5,035 nt of DNA from Bacteroidales bacterium UBA932 (GTDB lineage Bacteria; Bacteroidota; Bacteroidia; Bacteroidales; UBA932), in the NCBI GenBank assembly GCA_002293585.1, contig DBDM01000201.1, positions 1-5,035 on the forward strand, in the 5' to 3' direction. Each line of letters opens with the position of its first letter. Position 1 is the first letter of the stretch. This document shows positions 1-5,035 of the stretch, in pieces. The position numbers and the translations under genes are program-made. The notes under the pieces are model-generated. The model searched no databases, was not told where the DNA came from, and saw nothing but the letters and a program-made list of their open reading frames with translations.

Positions 1-926
1 TCGTGGTGATCGACGAGCAACACCGTTTCGGCGTACAACAGCGCGCCCGCTTGTGGAGCAAGAGCGTTGTGCCGCCGCATGTGCTGGTGATGACCGCCAC
101 GCCTATTCCGCGTACTTTGGCTATGACCCTCTACGGCGACCTTGACGTGTCGGTGATTGATGAACTGCCGCCCGGACGCAAACCTATAAAAACATTGCAT
201 TTCAATGATAGCAAACGGTTGCGTGTTTTCGGCTTTATGAAAGACCAGATCGCTGCCGGACGGCAAATTTATATGGTATACCCGCTCATCAAAGAGTCGG
301 AGAAAATGGATTACAAAAATCTGGAAGACGGCTATGAGAGTATTATCCGCGCCTTTCCGCCGCCGGACTACGTTACGGCCATTGTGCACGGACAAATGCC
401 GGCCGAAAATAAGGCCATCGGCATGAAACAGTTTGTGAGTGGCAGGGCGCATATCATGGTGGCCACGTCGGTGATCGAGGTGGGGGTGAACGTGCCTAAC
501 GCTTCGGTAATGGTGATTGAAAGCGCGGAACGTTTTGGCCTGTCGCAACTGCACCAGTTGCGGGGCAGGGTAGGCCGCGGCGCCGAACAGTCATACTGCA
601 TTTTGATGACCGACTATAAATTATCGGTGGAGTCGCGGAAACGCATGGAGTTAATGGTCTCTACCAATAACGGGTTTGAACTGGCCGAGGCCGACCTCCG
701 GCTGCGCGGCCCCGGCGATATGGAGGGAACACAGCAAAGCGGCATGCCCATTACTTTGCGCATTGCCGACCTGGCCCGCGACGGACAAATGTTGGAGCAC
801 GTCCGCAGTATTGCACTCGCTATCTTGGATGAAGACCCTGAGTTATCATTCGAAAAAAATGCTTTACTTTGCATCCAATTAAGAAAATTAAAAGCTTCCG
901 CTGTGGATTACAGCGTAATTAGTTGA
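1..926 (+). CDS. recG: ATP-dependent DNA helicase RecG, C-terminal part (5' end cut by window edge)
   Basis: RecG is a superfamily 2 helicase/translocase that remodels branched DNA such as stalled replication forks and Holliday junctions. The frame is open from the left edge (first full codon at position 3), so about 307 C-terminal residues are present, somewhat under half of the family's usual ~700. Counting from position 3, the visible motifs in order are: Walker B/motif II DEQH in DEQHRFGV (residues 4-11), motif III TATPIPRT (31-38), helicase motif V region ATSVIEVGVNVP (154-165), and motif VI QLRGRVGRG (185-193). Then follows the RecG-specific region with LRLRGPGD and GTQQSG. The end, DYSVIS, resembles normal RecG C-termini, so the 3' end looks intact. 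DEQHRFGV and the GTQQSG region separate it from Mfd and PriA. The stop overlaps the next ATG (TGATG), suggesting translational coupling. Identification is secure; only the N-terminal wedge domain and motif I are missing, outside the window. Confidence 0.97.
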   Translation, partial: VVIDEQHRFGVQQRARLWSKSVVPPHVLVMTATPIPRTLAMTLYGDLDVSVIDELPPGRKPIKTLHFNDSKRLRVFGFMKDQIAAGRQIYMVYPLIKESEKMDYKNLEDGYESIIRAFPPPDYVTAIVHGQMPAENKAIGMKQFVSGRAHIMVATSVIEVGVNVPNASVMVIESAERFGLSQLHQLRGRVGRGAEQSYCILMTDYKLSVESRKRMELMVSTNNGFELAEADLRLRGPGDMEGTQQSGMPITLRIADLARDGQMLEHVRSIALAILDEDPELSFEKNALLCIQLRKLKASAVDYSVIS

Positions 927-1780
927 TGAAATATAAAACATTAGTAATCATATTATTAACTATTACTCCGGTCGTTATGTCCGCCCAGGAGAAGAACAAG
1001 CAGGCGGTGGTCAATTGTCCGCCACTTAGGACTTATACGACTGATCAGCTGGTGTTTCAGGCGGGTGAGCGGCTGACCATTGTGGCCAATTACAAGTGGG
1101 GAATTATTAACGCCGACGTGGGAGAAGCAACCATGGTCGTTTCGGAAGAATCATTCCGCGATACGCAATATTTTTCCGTGAGGGCTTTTGCCACTACGTA
1201 TAAATTTTGGGATAATTTTTTCATGGTAAGGGACGTGTATGAAGGGCATTTCGACACGCGGACGCTTCGTCCCATATATTTCCACCGCAGCATACATGAA
1301 GGTGATTACAAAATCCTTGCCACCATGCATTTCAACGATGAGGATTATACGATCAAAACGTTCATTAAGCGGAATAACAATCCGGTGCAGGACTCGGTGT
1401 TGAAGGCTTATTCATGCACCTACGATTTCATCAGCCTTTTTTTCAATTCCCGCAACCTCGACTTCTCCAATTTAGAAGTGGGCAAGATATTCCCATTCTC
1501 TTTTGCTATTGATGATGAGATGTTTAATCTCGGCTACCGCTTTGTCGGCAGGGAAGAAAAAAAGATACCTGGGCTTGGTACCTTTAAAACCCTCCGCTTT
1601 GCCGCCAAATTGATTGCCGGAGATGTGTTTACCGGTGAAAATGAATTGGATATATGGATTTCCGATGATGAAAACCGCGTGCCGCTGCTCCTGCAGTCGC
1701 CAATCATCGTAGGCCGTGTTTCGGCGCGACTGTCTAAATACGCGAACCTGAAATATCCTTTAACCAGTAAAATCAAATAA
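926..1780 (+). CDS. Exported DUF3108-family protein of unknown function
   Basis: This is a 284-residue protein. The start chosen is ATG at 926, which overlaps the recG stop as TGATG; a TTG three bases upstream is in frame but less likely. The N-terminus has a signal peptide: positively charged MKYK, a hydrophobic stretch (about residues 5-17), and a probable signal peptidase I site after MSA (residue 20). There is no lipobox cysteine, so it is probably periplasmic or outer-membrane associated. The mature part is rich in beta-type sequence, with GE at 47-48, then YKWG (56-59) and G66, the pattern I associate with the start of DUF3108 domains. I see no catalytic motif, and the biochemical role of the family is not established. 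No further transmembrane segment is evident. It is 3 bp from rseC and probably co-transcribed with recG and rseC, but position alone does not show that it serves Rnf. The family assignment is by recognition of sequence style, not a profile search. Confidence 0.82.
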   Translation: MKYKTLVIILLTITPVVMSAQEKNKQAVVNCPPLRTYTTDQLVFQAGERLTIVANYKWGIINADVGEATMVVSEESFRDTQYFSVRAFATTYKFWDNFFMVRDVYEGHFDTRTLRPIYFHRSIHEGDYKILATMHFNDEDYTIKTFIKRNNNPVQDSVLKAYSCTYDFISLFFNSRNLDFSNLEVGKIFPFSFAIDDEMFNLGYRFVGREEKKIPGLGTFKTLRFAAKLIAGDVFTGENELDIWISDDENRVPLLLQSPIIVGRVSARLSKYANLKYPLTSKIK

Positions 1781-1783
1781 ATT

Positions 1784-2203
1784 ATGGGGAATGCACAATT
1801 GATTACCCATAAGGGCATTGTAGAGTTAGTGCGGGACGATGATGTTACAGTGAAGATAGAAGCTGCCTCGGCCTGCCTTTCGTGTGCCGGTAAGGCTTTT
1901 TGTTCAATGTCGGAAAAACAGGATAAAATAATAATGGCCAGTGCTCATAATCATTTGTTTTCCAAAGGGGAAGAGGTGCTGGTGAAAATGCGTTTATCGC
2001 ATGGAATGAGCGCGGTACTCTGGGCTTATGTTATTCCTTTATGCGTATTATTAATATTTTTATTAACTTTGTTCGCCTTCAAAATACCGGAGGCGTGGAG
2101 CGGAATAATTTCCGTAGTGTTTATTGCGTTGTATTATTTTGTCTTGTACCTGTTTCGCGGCAAATTTAATAAGAAGTATGTATTTGAAATAGAAAAAATC
2201 TAA
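1784..2203 (+). CDS. rseC: RseC/MucC-family membrane protein (SoxR-reducing system / Rnf-associated)
   Basis: This is a 139-residue protein. A short N-terminal cytoplasmic domain begins with a beta-like stretch (G-I-V-E-L, residues 11-15) and carries cysteines 31, 34 and 40 in a CX2CX5C pattern. Two hydrophobic membrane segments follow (about 76-98 and 106-124) and then a basic tail (RGKFNKKY). This domain order and length fit the RseC/MucC family. In E. coli, RseC is encoded with RseA/RseB and is also linked to the Rsx (Rnf) complex that keeps SoxR reduced; in Bacteroidota it typically lies just before rnfB, as here. There is no rseA or rseB beside it, so a sigma-E role is not supported, and an accessory role for the Rnf complex is the better inference. 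From memory, E. coli RseC has an additional cysteine six residues before the motif; here that position is Ile25. The ATG follows the previous stop by 3 bp and has no clear Shine-Dalgarno. Confidence 0.88.
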   Translation: MGNAQLITHKGIVELVRDDDVTVKIEAASACLSCAGKAFCSMSEKQDKIIMASAHNHLFSKGEEVLVKMRLSHGMSAVLWAYVIPLCVLLIFLLTLFAFKIPEAWSGIISVVFIALYYFVLYLFRGKFNKKYVFEIEKI

Positions 2204-2210
2204 CGATATA

Positions 2211-3050
2211 ATGAGTATTTTGATTTCTACTGTTCTTGCTTTAAGTATGCTGGGCCTTGTGCTGGCGGTTGTGTTGTACTTTGTGGCGCAACGATTTAAA
2301 GTGGAAGAAGATGCGCGTATTGATGATGTGCAGGCCATGCTGCCGGGCGCTAACTGCGGTGGTTGCGGTTATGCCGGTTGCCGTGCTTTTGCCGAGTCCT
2401 GCGTGACGAGCGATGCAATGGATGCCTTGTATTGTCCCGTGGGTGGTGCCGACACCATGAGCCAGGTAGCGGCTTACCTCGGTAAGGCGGCTCCCGAAAA
2501 AGAACCTATGGTCGCCGTGGTGCGTTGTGCCGGAAGTTGCGATAAGCGCCCGCGCACTAATGTTTATGACGGAGCGCCTTCCTGTGCTGTTGCTGCCGGA
2601 CTGTATACCGGAGACACCGGCTGTTCCTACGGCTGCCTGGGCAGCGGTGATTGTGAGCAGGCCTGTAATTTTGGGGCTATCACCATAAATCCCGATACCC
2701 GCCTGCCCGAAGTAGACGAAACAAAATGTACGGCCTGTAACGCTTGCGTAAAAGCCTGTCCCAATAAAGTTATCGAATTGCGTAAAACCGGCCCCAAGAG
2801 CCGCCGCGTATATGTGTCTTGTGTTAATAAAGACAAAGGCGGCGTGGCGAAAAAAGCCTGTAGCGCGGCTTGCATCGCTTGCACCAAATGCCAAAAGGTT
2901 TGTGCTTTCGAGGCCATTACTATTGAAAATAATTTGGCGTACATCGATTTTTCCAAATGTCGCCTGTGCCGCAAGTGTGTAACGGAATGCCCTACCAATG
3001 CTATTTTGGAAGTTAATTTCCCGCCGCGCAAAGAAGAGCCGGCCGCTTAA
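2211..3050 (+). CDS. rnfB: Rnf electron transport complex subunit RnfB (multi-cluster ferredoxin-like)
   Basis: RnfB is the iron-sulphur subunit thought to take electrons from, or pass them to, soluble ferredoxin at the cytoplasmic face. The 279-residue protein has an N-terminal membrane anchor (about residues 4-26), then the [4Fe-4S] domain with C49, C52, C57 and C75 (CGGCGYAGC core; CX2CX4CX17C). A linker with C106, C110 and C125 follows. Next come four ferredoxin-type motifs: C138/C142/C148/C152 (CX3CX5CX3C), C173/C176/C179/C183, C221/C224/C227/C231 and C250/C253/C256/C260. In total there are 26 cysteines, 20 of them in these five quartets. It is longer than the roughly 190-residue proteobacterial RsxB, which has fewer clusters, and matches the long type found in anaerobic Bacteroidota and Firmicutes. 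The ATG is 7 bp after the rseC stop, so co-transcription and probably a working partnership with rseC are likely. The tail after the last cluster is short (ends KEEPAA). Confidence 0.96.
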   Translation: MSILISTVLALSMLGLVLAVVLYFVAQRFKVEEDARIDDVQAMLPGANCGGCGYAGCRAFAESCVTSDAMDALYCPVGGADTMSQVAAYLGKAAPEKEPMVAVVRCAGSCDKRPRTNVYDGAPSCAVAAGLYTGDTGCSYGCLGSGDCEQACNFGAITINPDTRLPEVDETKCTACNACVKACPNKVIELRKTGPKSRRVYVSCVNKDKGGVAKKACSAACIACTKCQKVCAFEAITIENNLAYIDFSKCRLCRKCVTECPTNAILEVNFPPRKEEPAA

Positions 3051-3065
3051 TTTTTATTTTTTAAT

Positions 3066-3073
3066 TATCTTTG
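3066..3073 (+). promoter_or_regulatory. Candidate Bacteroidota -7 promoter element in front of rnfC
   Basis: The octamer TATCTTTG matches the Bacteroidota primary sigma factor -7 consensus TANNTTTG at every fixed position. It lies in the AT-rich 42-bp gap between rnfB and rnfC, and a transcript starting about 7 bases downstream would have a leader of only about a dozen bases before the rnfC ATG at 3093. I do not see a good -33 TTTG/TTG element at the expected distance upstream; that place is the rnfB stop followed by a T-rich run. It may therefore be a weak or internal promoter giving extra expression of rnfC onward, or a chance match. Confidence 0.5.
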
Positions 3074-3092
3074 CATATAAATCCGAAAACCT

Positions 3093-4427
3093 ATGCTCAA
3101 GACATTTTCCATTGGCGGTATTCATCCTCCGGATAACAAACTGGCAGCTCAAAGTCCGTTACAATCATTGTCGCCCGAAGGAACGGTAGCCATTTTTCTC
3201 GGCCAACATATAGGCGCCCCTGCCGAAGCGGTGGTGGTGCAAGGCGATAAGGTGAAGGTGGGACAGTTGATTGGTAAAGCCTCCGGCTTCATGTCGGCCA
3301 ATATTCATGCTTCGGTGTCAGGAACCGTGACGGCCATTGAGCCGGTGGCTGATATTGCCGGCTTTAAGAAACCGGCCGTTGTCATACAGGTGGAAGGTGA
3401 CGAATGGATGCCCGAAATTGACCGTACGCCGGATATCAAACGTGAAATTACATTGGACGGCCCGGCCATCATTAAAAAAATTACCGATGCCGGCCTTGTA
3501 GGCCTCGGCGGCGCGGCATTCCCCACACACGTGAAACTGAGTCCGCCTCCCGGCAAGAAAGCCGAAGCGGTGATCATCAATGCGGCGGAATGCGAGCCTT
3601 TCCTCACGTCCGACCATCGTGTGATGTTGGAATACGGTGAACAGGCGCTCATCGGTACTTTGATATTGAAAAAAGCCCTGAATGCGCCCAAAGCCTATAT
3701 CGGGATAGAAACCAATAAACCCGATGCTATTGAGCTGTTACAAGGCCTTGTGCGCGAGCACAACTATGATATAACCATTGTTCCGCTGAAGAAACGTTAC
3801 CCGCAAGGTGGCGAAAAGCAATTGATCGATGCGGTCATTCACCGCCAGGTGCCCTCCATGGGACTCCCTATTGATGTGGGCGCTGTGGTGCAGAACGTGG
3901 GTACGGCGTTGGCCGTATACGAAGCGGTGCAAAAAAATAAGCCTTTAGTGGATAACAGCATCACCATTACCGGTAAATCGGCCGGCAAGCAGGTGAACAT
4001 GCTGGTGCGAGTGGGTACGCCGCTCTCGAAAGTGCTGGCGGCGGCCGGCGGCCTACCCGAAGATACCGGAAAGATTATTTGCGGCGGGCCAATGATGGGC
4101 AAGGCTGTGGTGAATATCGACGCGCCTACGTCGAAGGTAAGTTCTGCTATTTTGTTAATTCCCGATAGCGAAGCGCACCGCAAGGAAGCGTCTAACTGCA
4201 TTCGTTGCGCCAAGTGCGTGCAGGCCTGTCCCATGGGGCTGGAACCTTATCTGCTCACCAAACAAACGCAACGCAGTATGTATGATGAACTGGAAGCCAA
4301 CCGTGCGCAGGACTGCATCGAATGTGGCTGCTGCCTCTATTCGTGCCCCGCACAGATCCCGTTGCTCGACTATATCCGCCTCGGCAAAGCGGAAGTGATT
4401 AAGATTATGAGAGCACGAAAAAAATGA
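3093..4427 (+). CDS. rnfC: Rnf electron transport complex subunit RnfC (NADH/FMN-site and 2x[4Fe-4S])
   Basis: RnfC is the peripheral cytoplasmic subunit of the Rnf complex, related to NuoF of complex I, and is the expected site of NAD(H) and FMN binding. The 444-residue protein begins with the family signature GGIHPPDNK (residues 8-16) and a lipoyl/barrel-sandwich-like N-terminal region (through GTVTAIEP, about 78-85). It then has the nucleotide-site motif GLGGAAFP (137-144), NAAECEPFLT (163-172) and YPQGGEKQL (236-244). A SLBB-type stretch comes next, followed by two C-terminal ferredoxin motifs: C369/C372/C375/C379 and C408/C411/C414/C418, the last two each followed by Pro after the fourth cysteine. 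C413 is an extra cysteine. It stops soon after the second motif, so it lacks the long Ala/Lys-rich extension of E. coli RsxC (about 740 residues) and has the length usual for anaerobes. The start ATG is fixed by the conserved N-terminus; no clear Shine-Dalgarno is present. Confidence 0.97.
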   Translation: MLKTFSIGGIHPPDNKLAAQSPLQSLSPEGTVAIFLGQHIGAPAEAVVVQGDKVKVGQLIGKASGFMSANIHASVSGTVTAIEPVADIAGFKKPAVVIQVEGDEWMPEIDRTPDIKREITLDGPAIIKKITDAGLVGLGGAAFPTHVKLSPPPGKKAEAVIINAAECEPFLTSDHRVMLEYGEQALIGTLILKKALNAPKAYIGIETNKPDAIELLQGLVREHNYDITIVPLKKRYPQGGEKQLIDAVIHRQVPSMGLPIDVGAVVQNVGTALAVYEAVQKNKPLVDNSITITGKSAGKQVNMLVRVGTPLSKVLAAAGGLPEDTGKIICGGPMMGKAVVNIDAPTSKVSSAILLIPDSEAHRKEASNCIRCAKCVQACPMGLEPYLLTKQTQRSMYDELEANRAQDCIECGCCLYSCPAQIPLLDYIRLGKAEVIKIMRARKK

Positions 4428-4437
4428 CAAGAGATTA

Positions 4438-4453
4438 GAGACTGAGAGACTGA
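4438..4453 (+). repeat. 8-bp tandem duplication in the rnfC-rnfD spacer
   Basis: The unit GAGACTGA occurs twice head to tail. It is preceded directly by the related GAGATTA (4431-4437), so purine-rich GAGA-type units fill the first part of the spacer. There is no coding potential: the ATGs at 4424 and 4455 run into stops within a few codons. It may be slipped-strand low-complexity sequence or one end of a dispersed intergenic element. Confidence 0.6.
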
Positions 4454-4465
4454 ATGATTAAGAAA

Positions 4466-4496
4466 AATCGTAATTCGTAATTTGAAATTCGTAATT
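4466..4496 (+). repeat. Direct repeats of AATTCGTAATT in the rnfC-rnfD spacer
   Basis: AATTCGTAATT occurs exactly at 4472-4482 and 4486-4496 (14-bp period). A shorter version, AATCGTAATT, at 4466-4475 overlaps the first copy. Between the exact copies, AATTT-G-AAATT (4479-4489) forms a small imperfectly placed palindrome that is too weak and AT-rich to call a terminator. The repeats end six bases before the rnfD ATG, where a ribosome-binding region would normally lie. It could be an intergenic dispersed repeat, a regulator-binding array or simple low-complexity expansion; the sequence alone does not decide. Confidence 0.6.
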
Positions 4497-4502
4497 AAAT
4501 AG

Positions 4503-5035
4503 ATGAAACAATTAGTAATTTCCCCGGCGCCGCACGCCCATAGCAAAGACAGCACCCGACGGTTGATGTTGGATGTCATCATTGCCTTGTTGCCTGCGTA
4601 TATTATGTCGGTTTATTTTTTCGGCCTCGGTGCGTTGACTACAGCGGCAGTAGCCATTATTTCCTGTCTGCTGCTGGAATATGCCATTGAACGCTGGGTA
4701 ATGAAAAGCAAGTCTACCGTCGGCGATTTGTCGGCTGTGCTGACCGGCTTGCTGCTGGCTATGAACCTGCCGGGCAACATTCCTTGGTGGATAGTAGTGA
4801 TTGGCGCAGTGGTAGCCATCGGCATTGCGAAAATGAGCTTCGGTGGATTAGGCCAGAACATATTTAATCCGGCCTTAGTGGGACGTGTATTCCTGCTCAT
4901 TTCTTTTCCTCTGCAAATGACCACCTGGCCTGCTCCCACAGCGTGGACAGGCGTGGATGCTACTACAGGCGCTACGCCGCTGGCAATCGTCAAGGAAGGT
5001 CTGGCCAATGGTAATACGGTGGAGCAGATCATGAG
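4503..5035 (+). CDS. rnfD: Rnf electron transport complex subunit RnfD, N-terminal part (3' end cut by window edge)
   Basis: RnfD is an integral membrane subunit of the Rnf complex, homologous to NqrB, and carries a covalently bound FMN. The frame is open from ATG 4503 to the right edge, giving 177 complete codons of a family usually about 310-350 residues long. The N-terminus (VISPAPHAHSKDSTRRLMLDV, of which SPAPH at 7-11 is characteristic) leads into hydrophobic segments at about 22-43, 44-60, 77-88 and 95-111. Further family signatures are GDLSAVLTGLLLAMNLP (74-90) and GQNIFNPALVGR (117-128). The (S/T)GAT flavinylation motif appears as TTGATPL, with T158 the predicted FMN-carrying threonine, consistent with the known threonine-phosphoester FMN of RnfD/NqrB. 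The start is the first in-frame ATG of the conserved N-terminus and has no evident Shine-Dalgarno. The gene lies 75 bp after rnfC, a wider gap than between the preceding genes. rnfG, rnfE and rnfA would be expected next but are not in the window. Confidence 0.96.
   Translation, partial: MKQLVISPAPHAHSKDSTRRLMLDVIIALLPAYIMSVYFFGLGALTTAAVAIISCLLLEYAIERWVMKSKSTVGDLSAVLTGLLLAMNLPGNIPWWIVVIGAVVAIGIAKMSFGGLGQNIFNPALVGRVFLLISFPLQMTTWPAPTAWTGVDATTGATPLAIVKEGLANGNTVEQIM

Noticed and set aside
864..871. TTACTTTG as a promoter -7 element for the DUF3108 gene
   Set aside because: It has one mismatch to TANNTTTG at a fixed position (TT in place of TA), has no -33 partner, and lies inside recG; the TGATG overlap explains expression of the next gene without it.
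2241..2894. Antisense open frame of 217 codons across rnfB
   Set aside because: It lies wholly opposite a confidently identified rnfB, shows no recognisable domain and reads as low-complexity His/Thr/Gly/Ala-rich sequence, as expected from the complement of a cysteine- and alanine-rich gene.
3051..3067. T-rich run after the rnfB stop as a rho-independent terminator
   Set aside because: There is no GC-rich hairpin in front of the T run, only AT-rich sequence, and the next gene belongs to the same complex.
4479..4489. AATTT-G-AAATT palindrome as a terminator between rnfC and rnfD
   Set aside because: The stem is five A/T pairs with a one-base loop, which cannot form a stable hairpin, and no T tract follows.
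4613..5032. Antisense open frame opposite rnfD
   Set aside because: The + strand frame has clear RnfD signatures including SPAPH, FNPA and TGAT; the reverse frame matches nothing I recognise.
1..5035. A previously undescribed multi-gene system
   Set aside because: recG, rseC, rnfB, rnfC and rnfD are known families in an arrangement expected for Bacteroidota; no mobile element, defence gene, RNA gene or CRISPR array is visible.

Overview
The window looks like a chromosomal segment of a member of the Bacteroidota (Bacteroidetes), probably from the Bacteroidales or a neighbouring order. Three things point there. The gene order is rseC-rnfB-rnfC-rnfD, with rseC directly in front of the Rnf genes. 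No start codon has a convincing Shine-Dalgarno sequence. A perfect Bacteroidota-type -7 promoter element (TANNTTTG) sits in front of rnfC. Base composition is moderate and fairly even, with no sign of phage, transposon or CRISPR material. All genes are on the + strand.

Layout: (1) positions 1-926 are the 3' part of recG, the ATP-dependent DNA helicase for branched structures, cut by the left edge inside motif II. (2) Positions 926-1780 encode an exported DUF3108-family protein of unknown function whose ATG overlaps the recG stop codon by one base (TGATG). (3) Positions 1784-2203 encode an RseC/MucC-family small membrane protein with a CX2CX5C motif. (4) Positions 2211-3050 encode RnfB, a long form with 26 cysteines and five four-cysteine iron-sulphur motifs. 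(5) A 42-bp gap with a promoter-like element separates rnfB from rnfC. (6) Positions 3093-4427 encode RnfC, the peripheral subunit with NuoF-like FMN/NADH-site motifs and two C-terminal [4Fe-4S] motifs. (7) A 75-bp gap made of short direct repeats separates rnfC from rnfD. (8) Positions 4503 to the right edge hold the first 177 codons of RnfD, a membrane subunit; the covalent-FMN motif TGAT is present and the rest is outside the window.

How the genes work together: RnfB, RnfC and RnfD are subunits of the Rnf (Rsx) ferredoxin:NAD+ oxidoreductase, a membrane complex that couples electron transfer between ferredoxin and NAD(H) to ion transport. The usual remaining subunits RnfG, RnfE and RnfA are not visible and would be expected just downstream. 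RseC-family proteins accompany Rnf/Rsx in several lineages and probably help its assembly or function. recG and the DUF3108 gene are packed tightly against this cluster (1-bp overlap, then gaps of 3 and 7 bp), so the first four genes are probably co-transcribed; rnfC onward may also have its own promoter.

I found no undescribed system here. The genes all belong to known families. The points most worth a second look are the repeat-filled rnfC-rnfD spacer, the promoter element in front of rnfC, the three-cysteine form of RseC, and the uncharacterised exported DUF3108 protein.
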